Of a stretch of 64,000 nt of DNA, positions 1 to 9,455 are shown in pieces. Origin of the DNA: Hymenobacter mucosus (GTDB lineage Bacteria > Bacteroidota > Bacteroidia > Cytophagales > Hymenobacteraceae); assembly GCF_900188255.1 (NCBI RefSeq), contig NZ_FZNS01000006.1:124001-188000 (forward strand), read 5' to 3'. A model generated the notes under the pieces. It had not been told where the DNA came from. It saw only the letters and a list, made by a program, of their open reading frames with translations, and did not search any database. The translations under genes and the position numbers were made by a program. Numbering within the stretch: the stretch's first letter is position 1; every line of letters begins with the position of its first letter.

Positions 1-146
1 GGCTGGCCGTCGTCTTCCAGAGCCTGCAGGTTTTCTACTACCTCCATCGGAGCGCCCGAGCGGATGGAATAATCAATGAGCTCATCCTTGGTGGCAGGCC
101 AGGGCGCATCTTCCAGATACGAAGCAAGTTCTAGGGTCCAGTACAT
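1..146 (-). CDS. DUF2795-like small protein, C-terminus cut by window edge
   Basis: Reading the minus strand from the ATG at 146 gives 48 codons that run off the left edge without a stop. The N-terminus begins MYWTLELASYLEDAPWPATK and continues with DELIDYSIRSGAPMEVVENLQ. This matches my memory of the short DUF2795 proteins (about 70 residues) common in Cytophagales, whose function is unknown. The acidic, Trp/Pro-containing start and the absence of a signal peptide suggest a small cytoplasmic protein. It lies 137 bases downstream of the DUF349 gene in the same direction and may be co-transcribed with it. The family name is recalled rather than tested, and the C-terminal third is not visible. 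Confidence 0.75.
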   Translation of the reverse strand, partial: MYWTLELASYLEDAPWPATKDELIDYSIRSGAPMEVVENLQALEDDGQ

Positions 147-283
147 AGTCGTGTGTGCTACTAAAAAAAGGTTGGCAAAAAGTGGGCGGCCGCAAATATC
201 CGGCCGGTGTATGAGGCCTGACACCGTTACAGGTGCAGGGTTGCTTCGGAAAACGACAACGTAAAACGTAGCCGAAAGTTGGG

Positions 284-1588
284 TTAGCTAGCCAAGCGCT
301 GGCGTAGCATCTCAATTAGGTCGTTTTTGGTGCGAATTTTCCGCTCGAAAGCGCGAATCTTCCCTTGCAGCATGGTTCGGAATGCGTCGTTGCCAGGTGA
401 GTCGTTGAGCTTGCCCAAGTTCTCTTCTAGCACCTCCTGCTCTTGGCGGTCGTGCTTGATGAAGTCGCGTAGCGCCAGAATGCGCTGGTTGGTCTGATCT
501 TGGGGCGTGCCGGGCTCAGCACCAGGTTGGCGCTTACGAATGTAGTGCTCCAAGGCACTTAATTCGAATACCTTATCGCACGCCAAAATGAACTGTTCCC
601 ACACGCGGTCTGATTCTTCGCCGCGTACGGGACCCACTTTCTTCCAAGCAGCTTGCAGCTCCTTAGCCCGCGACACGGCCTCCGACATGGGACGCTTTAG
701 CAGGGCTTGAGCTTCGGCTACGAGGGCCCGCTTGCGGCTGAGGTTATCTTCGCCAGGGGAGGCGGTTTGCTGCTCAGCACGCTTGCTTTCGATGTGCACT
801 TTCAGGCGCTCAAAGAAGTGGTTATGGGCGGCGCGGAAACGTGTCCACAGGTCGTTGGCCTGCTTGCGGGGGAGAGAGCCGTCAATTTCCTTCCACTCCT
901 GCTGAAGTTGTTTCAGCTTGCGGGTAGTTTCCTCAAACTCGTTTGAGTTTTGCAGGGCCTCTGACTTGTGAATGAGCTCTTTGTACCGGTCGTATACGCG
1001 GTTGGTCATGGCCTTCTTCTCGGCCAGGAACTCCTTTTTATGCGCAAAGAACGTATCTACGGCCGCCTGAAAGCGTGCTTCCAGCTCGTCGATGAGGTGC
1101 TTCTCTACGGGGCCGGTTTTTATCCAGCCCTGGCGCAAGTCCTTGATCTTTTCGCTGCCGGCCTGCCAGTCAATGGTATCGGCTAGCGCCTCTACTTCCT
1201 GAATTAGGCTGATCTTGGTGGCCAGGTTTTTCTCGCGGTTGCGGCCGATAGTAACCTTAATGCCCTCCTCGGCCTCCGTAAGGCGGCGGTGTAGGCCTTC
1301 AAAGTCACCCAGGGCATCATAGCTTGCTACCTGCTCCTTGAGGTGCAGGGCTTTCATGAGGAAAGAGCCTTTGTTTTCAGATTCCTCAATCTTCTGGAGA
1401 AGGTCTTCCACTTTAGTGCGAAAGAGCCCGAAGCGCTGGGCGAAGTATACCAGCGAGGCATCAGCCGATTCTTTGACTTGGCCGACCTGACGGGCCGGTA
1501 GGTCTAGTAGTGGACGAAGCCACACCTGGTCGCCCTCGATGTAGCCGTATCGACGGGCTTCGGCCAGCAGGTGGTCGTGTTGTTCCAT
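284..1588 (-). CDS. DUF349 repeat protein
   Basis: This 434-residue, highly charged, helical protein has no signal peptide or membrane segment. It carries at least three copies of the DUF349 module, recognisable by a Trp-containing helix followed by an aromatic-rich one: LRQGWIKTGPV near residue 135, LQQEWKEIDGSL near 225 followed by LWTRFRAAHNHFF, and LQAAWKKVGPV near 310 followed by VWEQFILACDKVFE. Heptad-like charged stretches between the modules suggest coiled coils. The C-terminal part (from about residue 365) is Lys/Arg/Glu-rich. The family occurs widely in Bacteroidetes and some Proteobacteria, but I know of no settled biochemical role. The ATG at 1588 is the first in frame. The gene is divergent from ettA with 400 bases between them. 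Confidence 0.88.
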   Translation of the reverse strand: MEQHDHLLAEARRYGYIEGDQVWLRPLLDLPARQVGQVKESADASLVYFAQRFGLFRTKVEDLLQKIEESENKGSFLMKALHLKEQVASYDALGDFEGLHRRLTEAEEGIKVTIGRNREKNLATKISLIQEVEALADTIDWQAGSEKIKDLRQGWIKTGPVEKHLIDELEARFQAAVDTFFAHKKEFLAEKKAMTNRVYDRYKELIHKSEALQNSNEFEETTRKLKQLQQEWKEIDGSLPRKQANDLWTRFRAAHNHFFERLKVHIESKRAEQQTASPGEDNLSRKRALVAEAQALLKRPMSEAVSRAKELQAAWKKVGPVRGEESDRVWEQFILACDKVFELSALEHYIRKRQPGAEPGTPQDQTNQRILALRDFIKHDRQEQEVLEENLGKLNDSPGNDAFRTMLQGKIRAFERKIRTKNDLIEMLRQRLAS

Positions 1589-1990
1589 AATCAGATAGAG
1601 GGGAGCGAATAGGTGGAAAGGTCGGAGGTTAAGCCAAAAGGGTGTACAAGTTTACGGTTTGTCGACAAATTCCTCAGTCGTGGGCGGTCGTGGATTCTTT
1701 CACAGTGCTGCCTACCTTTGGCCAACAGCTTAGCAGACGGAAGCTCCCGTTTCGTTTGCAAAACTGCCGTTATAGCACTGTGAGGCTACGCACAGAAAGC
1801 CAACGCGGTTATCATCAGGACCCAAGATACAGGTAGGAGCGAATACCTCTTATCGTTTTTCGGTTGAGTAGTAGTAGAATTTACATCCGCAAAATAGGAA
1901 GCAAATTGGGCTACACAACTTCATAAATCGGCCACGGCCCGACTTTTCATCGGCTTTTACATGTCTTTCGCACGCTAGTACATCCTTCAT
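1589..1990. other. divergent intergenic region (DUF349 gene / ettA)
   Basis: This 402-base gap between two divergent genes should hold both promoters. The only clear structure is a perfect 12-base palindrome at 1658-1669. I found no convincing Bacteroidetes -33/-7 pair and no believable coding sequence. The short open frames here have non-protein-like composition. Confidence 0.5.
1658..1669. promoter_or_regulatory. perfect 12-bp palindrome, possible operator
   Basis: TTTGTCGACAAA is self-complementary over its full length. It lies about 70 bases upstream of the DUF349 gene's ATG (minus strand) and about 320 upstream of ettA. The position suits a repressor site for the minus-strand gene. It could also be chance, since a 12-mer palindrome is not rare at this scale. 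Confidence 0.3.
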
Positions 1991-3658
<1,668 letters not shown>

Positions 3659-3687
3659 TAATTGGTTCTTTTGCTAGCTCTGACATG

Positions 3688-3734
3688 AAAAAGCGGGTCC
3701 TACTTCACCTTGAGTGAGGTAGGACCCGCTTTTT
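3688..3734. terminator. bidirectional intrinsic terminator between ettA and ppa
   Basis: An A-tract plus AGCGGGTCCTAC on the left pairs with GTAGGACCCGCT plus a T-tract on the right, giving about a 20-base-pair stem with a short loop. It sits between the convergent ettA and pyrophosphatase genes and has a U-run in either direction. Confidence 0.88.
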
Positions 3735-3750
3735 CGTGGCTTGCTGGTGC

Positions 3751-4278
3751 TTAAACCAAAGCTTGCGCCAACAAAGTGTGGGCCTTTTTTGAGCCTACGC
3801 GGTGAAGTACTTTAATCTCGCCGCCTTTTACGGAGTTGTAGGAGCTGAAAAAGTGCTCGATTTCGTGGAGCATTTCGCCGGAAAGGTCCGTGATTTCGTG
3901 AATGCCTTTGTGCAAGCGGGCATTAGCAGCCACGGCTAACAGCCGGTCGTTGCGCACAATGGAGCCATCGTCTTCGCGCTGCTCAATCTCAAGCGCACCA
4001 ATCAGGCGAGCTTCTACTACGCAACCCGCGAAAGTGGGAGCATCCAGCAGGAGCAGAACATCGAGTGGGTCGCCGTCTTCCGCTAGGGTAGAGGGCACAA
4101 AGCCGAAATCGTAGGGAAAGGTGTGGCCTTCCGGTAGCACCCCCTTCAGCATAAACACACCTAGCTCGGGTTCAAACGCTACTTTGTTACGTTCGCCCCG
4201 GGGCGTTTCAACGACTACGTGGATAAGGGTACGCGAATGGGCAGTGTGCGCCGGTAACTGATGGAGGGGAGTAGACAT
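3751..4278 (-). CDS. ppa: inorganic pyrophosphatase (family I)
   Basis: The 175-residue soluble protein matches the usual length of family I pyrophosphatases, which hydrolyse PPi to two phosphates with Mg2+ and pull biosynthetic reactions forward. The signature EDGDPLDVLLLLD (about residues 67-79) carries the metal-binding Asp triad. Upstream, PRGERNKVAFE supplies the Arg/Lys/Glu of the phosphate site, and FPYDFGFVP corresponds to the family's YPxDYGFIP element with conservative changes. The C-terminal GEIKVLHRVGSKKAH supplies further conserved Lys residues. No signal peptide is present. The ATG at 4278 is the only sensible start. The gene is convergent with ettA and shares its terminator. 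Confidence 0.93.
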   Translation of the reverse strand: MSTPLHQLPAHTAHSRTLIHVVVETPRGERNKVAFEPELGVFMLKGVLPEGHTFPYDFGFVPSTLAEDGDPLDVLLLLDAPTFAGCVVEARLIGALEIEQREDDGSIVRNDRLLAVAANARLHKGIHEITDLSGEMLHEIEHFFSSYNSVKGGEIKVLHRVGSKKAHTLLAQALV

Positions 4279-4395
4279 ACGTAGAGCAAAAAGTTGGCTT
4301 GGTCTACGGTGCAGAAGGGGGGTAGCGTTATAGTCGGGGTTGAAGATAAAAGTGAATGCAAAGCTGTATTCGGCAGACTTTCAGGGAGATGCAGT

Positions 4396-6018
4396 TTAGT
4401 GCGGCATGTGGCTGATCTTGGCTTCGTCGAGGTCTAGCTGGGCTTCCTGATGGCGCAGCATTTCTTCTTCAAACTCATCTTCGTGGCGTAGCACAAACAG
4501 TTCTTCCCGCTGCACGTGTAGCACATCGAGCAGCACTTGGTGGTAGCGCTGCAAGGCCTGGCGCTTCGACTCATCGTAGTCGAGGGCTTCGAGCAAGTTG
4601 CCGGTGCGCTGGGCCTCCGCCTGCATGCGCTGCTGTAAGGCCCTGATCAACTCATTCTGTTGCAAATCGTCCGCGTAGTGCTGGGCCATGTGCGAGAGGG
4701 CTACCCGCCGTAGGCGCAGCCGAATGCCCGCTTCCTGTTCCTCGGGCGGGATGCGCTCCTCTAGTTCTGCTACCCCGGTGAAACGGATAAGCGCCGGTAA
4801 AGTCAAGCCCTGAAAAACCAGCGTGATGAGTATCACCACAAACGTGATGAACAAGATAAGATTACGTTGCGGAAAGGCTTGCCCATTGCTGAGCAGTAGC
4901 GGCACCGACAAAGCCGAGGCCAAGGACACAACGCCCCGCATCCCGGCCCACCCGATAATTAAAGGGCCCTGCCAGCCGGGGCTGGTTTCACCAGTTCGGA
5001 TGCTGTGGCTGAGTAAGCGTGGTACGAAGGCCGCCGGAAACATCCACAGCAACCGAATCAGAATGACGATGCCGCTGATGATGAGGCCATAAGAAATGGC
5101 TTCCCGAAGTGAGTAGCTGCCCAGCCCGCCTACCACCACGGGTAGCTCCAAGCCAATCAAGATAAACACCAGGCCATTGAGGGCAAAACCCACGCTGGCC
5201 CACACGCTGTTGGCTTGCAAACGCGTGTCGGCATCGAATACGCGGTGGGAGCGGAAGGACAACAAAAGCCCACCGCTTACTACGGCCAGCACTCCCGAGA
5301 AGTGAAACTCCTCGGCCAGGAGGTACATCCCGTACGGGGCAATGAACGTGAGCACCGTGTTGATGCTGGGCGTAGTGGGCAGGTAACGGTGAATCAGGTA
5401 AAATACATGGGATACCACCAGCCCCACCACAATACCCATTCCGCTAACCAGCACAAAGCTGGTAGCTGCTTCGTGCCAAACAAACGTGCCCGAAACCACA
5501 GCGGCCAGCGCAAACCGAAACACAATGAGGCTGCTGGCATCATTGATCAGGCTTTCTCCTTCTAGGATGCTTGTCACGCGCCGCGGCACTTTCACACCTT
5601 TCAGCACTGAGGTAGCAGCTACAGCATCGGGCGGGGAGATGATGCCGCCCAGCAGGAACCCCAGCGGCAGCGTGAAGCTCGGAATCATGGACCGAGATAC
5701 GTAGGCCACAATGCTGGACGTGAAGAACACGAGCCCGAAGGCCAGCAACCCGATGGGGCGCTTCCACCGCCAGAAATCCTGCCAGGAGGTTTCCCAAGCT
5801 GCTTGGTACAACAGGGGCGGCAGGAAGATGAGAAAGATTAAATTGGGGTCGATGGTAATGGCCGGCAAACCCGGTATGAAGCTGAGTGCCAGGCCCGCCA
5901 GCACCAGAAAAATAGGGTAGGAGATGCGCATTTTCTGCCCCAGCATGACCAGGAGCAACATGGCAAACAACAGCCCCAAAACCAGCAAAATATTTCCGTG
6001 CAGGGTGCTTTCGTGCAT
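4396..6018 (-). CDS. CPA1-family Na+/H+ antiporter
   Basis: This 540-residue membrane protein has about twelve hydrophobic segments in its first 415 residues and a hydrophilic, Gln/Glu-rich C-terminal tail (about 425-540). Sodium/proton exchanger features include GGIISPPDAVAATSVLKG (about 124-141) and GESLINDASSLIVFRFAL (about 153-170), which contains the Asn-Asp pair of electroneutral CPA1/NhaP exchangers. WAGMRGVVSLASALSVPLL near residue 358 is the conserved Arg-containing helix. The likely role is pH and Na+ homeostasis at the cytoplasmic membrane. The charged tail may be regulatory, as in other NhaP/CPA1 proteins, but I see no recognised tail domain. The gene is upstream of ppa in the same direction with a 117-base gap. 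Confidence 0.93.
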   Translation of the reverse strand: MHESTLHGNILLVLGLLFAMLLLVMLGQKMRISYPIFLVLAGLALSFIPGLPAITIDPNLIFLIFLPPLLYQAAWETSWQDFWRWKRPIGLLAFGLVFFTSSIVAYVSRSMIPSFTLPLGFLLGGIISPPDAVAATSVLKGVKVPRRVTSILEGESLINDASSLIVFRFALAAVVSGTFVWHEAATSFVLVSGMGIVVGLVVSHVFYLIHRYLPTTPSINTVLTFIAPYGMYLLAEEFHFSGVLAVVSGGLLLSFRSHRVFDADTRLQANSVWASVGFALNGLVFILIGLELPVVVGGLGSYSLREAISYGLIISGIVILIRLLWMFPAAFVPRLLSHSIRTGETSPGWQGPLIIGWAGMRGVVSLASALSVPLLLSNGQAFPQRNLILFITFVVILITLVFQGLTLPALIRFTGVAELEERIPPEEQEAGIRLRLRRVALSHMAQHYADDLQQNELIRALQQRMQAEAQRTGNLLEALDYDESKRQALQRYHQVLLDVLHVQREELFVLRHEDEFEEEMLRHQEAQLDLDEAKISHMPH

Positions 6019-6258
6019 CAGGAGAAAGTAGGGTAACTATGGTGAAACAACTGGCCGCCATTACAGAACCAGGCAAGCTCAGCGGCACCTGTCCGAAACA
6101 AGCCAGCGCGCAACTATGCGGGTAGGTGGTGGCCGAGCGCCGAGGTACAACCAGTAGCCTCAGGTAGCGGCCGGGGCGGAAGGTAGCGGCTCCATAGGTA
6201 AAAGGCTACTGCGAGAGCAAGCTTCTGAAAACAACGGCCTCGTTACCTTGCGGCCCTC

Positions 6259-7221
6259 ATGCTCCATCTCGACCAATATCGTCGTCGCTTTCAGAAGCTA
6301 CGCGTAGCCCGCAGCCGTCAGCACGGCGAGGCGCCTTACAAGCCTGCCTTGCTGCTGGCCGTCCTCGATGGAGTAGAAGACGGCTCTATCCTGGACAATC
6401 GAATTTATATTACTCCGGAACTGCTGGCGGCTTTTCGCAGCCTCTGTCGCGACTTAAGCACATCGGCCCTGTTTCGCGCCAACGATTTTTCCCTGCCTTT
6501 CTACCACCTCACCGGCGACGGGTTCTGGCACCTGCACACTCAACCGGGTATGGAGCTGTTGCTCACGGCGTCCCGCTCGGTTAAGAGCTTTCGCAGCCTT
6601 CGCGAAACCATCGACCACGCGGCCCTCGACCCCGCACTGTGGGCGCTGGTGCAAGACCCGGTGGCGCGCACTGAGTTGCGCCAAGCCTTACTGCTGCGCT
6701 ATTTCCCGCAGACGCGCTTTCGCTACCAGCCCGCGGCCGGCCCACAGGCATTGGCTGTCATTAGGCGGCAGATACTGGAGGAGCCCGCCGCCATATACCG
6801 TACCCATGTGGCCGCCACCGATGAGCTTGATACTGCCGTGCGCAGTGGCCTCTTTAAGCGGCTGGTGCTGGAAGCCTACGACTATACTTGCGCCATTTCG
6901 GGGCTGAAACTTTTGAGCACGCGCGGCGCGGTGGCTCCGCTGCTGGATGCTTGTCACATTGTGCCCTGGGCTCTCAGCCACGATGATACGCTGCCCAATG
7001 GCTTCGCTCTTACGCCTACCCTGCACCGCGCCTTCGACCGTAAGCTGTTGTGGGTAGATGACGACTTCCGGGTGCGCATTGCTGATGGCTTCGCGGAGCT
7101 GGCCGGTGCCGAGCATGGTATTCAGCGTTTTGAGGGCCAACCCGTGCGCTTGCCAGCGGTGCCCGCCTGGCAGCCCCGCCGCGAAAACTTTCGTGCGCAG
7201 CGGACTGGCATCCTGCCATAG
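6259..7221 (+). CDS. stand-alone HNH endonuclease (HNH_2 type)
   Basis: The 320-residue soluble protein has an HNH nuclease domain at about residues 205-275. The core reads CAISGL, then LLDACHIVPWA, then the HNH Asn in LPNGFALTPTLHRAFDRKLL. This is the pattern of the HNH_2 family often annotated as putative restriction endonuclease. The N-terminal 190 residues, starting MLHLDQYRRRFQKL and including EAPYKPALLLAVLDGV, match the conserved N-terminal half seen with such nucleases. No methyltransferase or specificity subunit is adjacent, so it is not a classical restriction-modification system. It may be a methylation-dependent or orphan nuclease. It is convergent with the LuxR-type gene. Confidence 0.85.
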   Translation: MLHLDQYRRRFQKLRVARSRQHGEAPYKPALLLAVLDGVEDGSILDNRIYITPELLAAFRSLCRDLSTSALFRANDFSLPFYHLTGDGFWHLHTQPGMELLLTASRSVKSFRSLRETIDHAALDPALWALVQDPVARTELRQALLLRYFPQTRFRYQPAAGPQALAVIRRQILEEPAAIYRTHVAATDELDTAVRSGLFKRLVLEAYDYTCAISGLKLLSTRGAVAPLLDACHIVPWALSHDDTLPNGFALTPTLHRAFDRKLLWVDDDFRVRIADGFAELAGAEHGIQRFEGQPVRLPAVPAWQPRRENFRAQRTGILP

Positions 7222-7269
7222 GGGACGGTGCCCACCTGCTGCCGCGTTGCCGCCGTCCGTAGCGCACGG

Positions 7270-7941
7270 TCAGCCAATGAGAACGGCATCAGCGCACATG
7301 GTACTGAGCACGACGCCTACCCAGCCCTGGCGCATGGCCTGCACCACCAACCCCACCAGCGTACGAACACCAGCTTTTTGAAGCAAGGCCCGTCGGTGGC
7401 TTTCCACGGTGCGCACGCTTACGCACAAGTGGTCGGCTATTTCCTGGTTGCAATGGTCATTTACCACTAGCCGCAGCACATCCAGTTCCCGTCGGCTGAA
7501 AGGGGTAGGCGTTAGCAAGTTGCGGGAAGCGGATGGAGAAGGGCTCGGTTGGTCTGCCACCGCGGATACATATTGGCGAAACAGCGCGGCCACCGTGGCC
7601 GGTGCTGCGTGGCGCGGCAGCCACGCGTGCGTAGCCGACCGCTCGGCCAGAAACAAGCGTAAATCGGGCGGTAGACGGTTGCTGGTGAGCAGCAACACCG
7701 GCTGGGCGCTACGGATGGCTTGCAAGCGGCGCAGAAAGGAGGCAACGGAGTCCGTGAATAAAGCGCAATCCAGCACGACTACAGCGTACGAATGCTGATA
7801 AAGTAGGGCTGGAATGGCAGCAGGATCGGTTTGTACAACCACATCTAAGCCCGGCCACACCTCACTAAGCATGGTAAGAAGGCCTTGCCGGTGCAGCGTT
7901 GGCAGCGCCACCACGAGTACGGAACCAGAGAGGGCATACAT
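7270..7941 (-). CDS. LuxR/NarL-type regulator with degenerate receiver
   Basis: The 223-residue protein has a receiver-like N-terminal half and a LuxR-type helix-turn-helix at about residues 150-215 (FSRRELDVLRLV, then NQEIADHLCVSVRTVESHRR). The receiver is atypical. The acidic pair that binds Mg2+ near the N-terminus is replaced (SVLVVALPTLHRQGL), and the conserved Lys near the end is not evident. The phosphoacceptor position Asp58 remains (VVVLDCALF). It could therefore be a phosphorylation-independent or ligand-responsive regulator. The gene is isolated, with no kinase next to it. The window's PAS histidine kinase lies about 2.5 kb away in the opposite direction. An AT-rich region precedes it. 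Confidence 0.85.
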   Translation of the reverse strand: MYALSGSVLVVALPTLHRQGLLTMLSEVWPGLDVVVQTDPAAIPALLYQHSYAVVVLDCALFTDSVASFLRRLQAIRSAQPVLLLTSNRLPPDLRLFLAERSATHAWLPRHAAPATVAALFRQYVSAVADQPSPSPSASRNLLTPTPFSRRELDVLRLVVNDHCNQEIADHLCVSVRTVESHRRALLQKAGVRTLVGLVVQAMRQGWVGVVLSTMCADAVLIG

Positions 7942-8304
7942 AGTCGGACCACGTAAGGATGTACGTTACTAATCGATGGGTAGTACTAGGTGTGTAGTAG
8001 TCAACCCCAACCACAAAAGCCGAGCGCGCGATTCTGATATGAATATAATAGTTATATAAATAATAAGTTTAATTATATATTAAATAAATCTAATGAAATC
8101 CTGCCCGTAGCTTAAACCACCTGCTAATAAGTTGTATGCTACGAGGCAACATGCTGAACTTCATATAGCTTACAGATAAAAGGACTGCATCTATTTACAG
8201 CAAAAGCCACCCTACATGAGGTGGCTTCTGCAAGATGAATTCCAGGGGCTGGTCGCTTATCAGCCACGGCTTGGGTGGCCGGGCAGTTGCTAGTTGGAAC
8301 GGGT
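7942..8304. other. AT-rich intergenic region
   Basis: This gap separates two minus-strand genes. Its central part (about 8030-8110) is strikingly AT-rich against the GC-rich surroundings and is probably the promoter region of the LuxR-type gene at 7941. The right part carries the hairpin at 8205-8226. No credible coding sequence is seen. Confidence 0.5.
8205..8226 (-). terminator. hairpin, probable terminator of the lactonase gene
   Basis: AGCCACC pairs with GGTGGCT around an 8-base loop, and on the minus strand it is followed by TTTT. It lies about 80 bases downstream of the SMP-30 gene's stop. The stem is short, so the call is tentative. Confidence 0.5.
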
Positions 8305-9231
8305 TTAAGCTCCTCTAACCCGCATAGGGAGAATGTATACAGCCTCGGAGGCCGTGATAAACAGGGTTTTGCGGTCTTTACCCCCGAAGCAAACATTGCC
8401 CGTCCAGGGCTCAGGAATAGCAATGTGCTCAATCTGCTTGCCCGCGGTGTTGTATACCGTAACCCCTTGGCCGGTTAAGTACACGTTGCCTTCGTTGTCA
8501 ATGGTCATACCATCAGAGCCCTGCTCTACAAACAGCTCACGATTCGTGAGCTTCCCATCGGCGGTTATCTGGTAGCGGTAGGTTTTGTTGGCTTCAATGT
8601 CGGCCACGTACAGGTGCTTGCCATCGGGAGTACCAATGATGCCGTTGGGCTTCTGCAGCTGGTCGTCCACTACCACGGGCGTAGCGCGGTAGTTAGCCAA
8701 ATAGTACAGCTTCTGGCCACCCAGGCTAGTGTCGGGCGTCGTGCGGGTCCAGTAGTCGCGCTGGTAGTAAGGGTCGGTGAAATACAGGCCTTCTCCTTTC
8801 GGGTTAATCCACAGGTCGTTTGGGCCATTTAGCCGGTGGCCCGCTACGTCTTTAAGCAGCACCGTGTGCTTACCATCTGGCGTAATAGACCACAGTTCAT
8901 TATTCTCGTCGGCGCAGGCTATCAGGTTGCCCTTTTTATCGAAATACAGCCCGTTGGAACGGCCCGCTTGTGCCAGGAAAACCGTCAGCTTGCCCGCAAG
9001 ATCGTACTTCCAGATTTTATTGTTGGGCTGATCGGTGAAGTACACGTTGCCGGCTTTGTCTACGGCTGGGCCTTCCGTGAACTTAAACTGTTTGGCAACA
9101 AGCTTGGGTCTGCCCGCACCAGCAATAATGGAGCCGTCGGAGCCCTGTTGCTCACTTGAGGCTAGCGTGAAAGCACTGGCTACCACGCCAGTACCAACTA
9201 GGGCGAAGTAAAGAAGAAGGCTGTTTGTCAT
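8305..9231 (-). CDS. secreted SMP-30/gluconolactonase family protein
   Basis: The 308-residue protein starts with a signal peptide (MTNSLLLYFALVGTGVVASA) and is followed by a six-bladed beta-propeller of the SMP-30/gluconolaconase/LRE family. Diagnostic segments are KFTEGPAVDKAGNVYFTDQP, LNGPNDLWINPKGEGLYFTD (metal-site Asn/Asp), LQKPNGIIGTPDGKHLYVAD and GSDGMTIDNEGNVYLTGQG. These enzymes hydrolyse sugar lactones with a divalent metal, although many secreted members have unknown substrates. I chose the ATG at 9231 because the longer frame to 9351 adds 40 residues before the obvious signal peptide. The gene stands alone. Confidence 0.9.
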   Translation of the reverse strand: MTNSLLLYFALVGTGVVASAFTLASSEQQGSDGSIIAGAGRPKLVAKQFKFTEGPAVDKAGNVYFTDQPNNKIWKYDLAGKLTVFLAQAGRSNGLYFDKKGNLIACADENNELWSITPDGKHTVLLKDVAGHRLNGPNDLWINPKGEGLYFTDPYYQRDYWTRTTPDTSLGGQKLYYLANYRATPVVVDDQLQKPNGIIGTPDGKHLYVADIEANKTYRYQITADGKLTNRELFVEQGSDGMTIDNEGNVYLTGQGVTVYNTAGKQIEHIAIPEPWTGNVCFGGKDRKTLFITASEAVYILPMRVRGA

Positions 9232-9455
9232 AGGAAGAAAGGGATAAGGCAGCCCGACGGTACCGGGCCAGGTGTGCGTAGATGATACGACAATAGTAAC
9301 GTGCCCGCCGCATAAGTAGCCACGCAGTACCGTATAGTAGTAGGGTAGCACCGGTGCCAGTTAACCTGACCTGTAGCAGCCGCGGGCTGCTCGCAGCCGT
9401 ATGTTACGTGTCTGCTTACGAGCACATTTCCCCCGCGCTTTTACCGTTCTCATCC

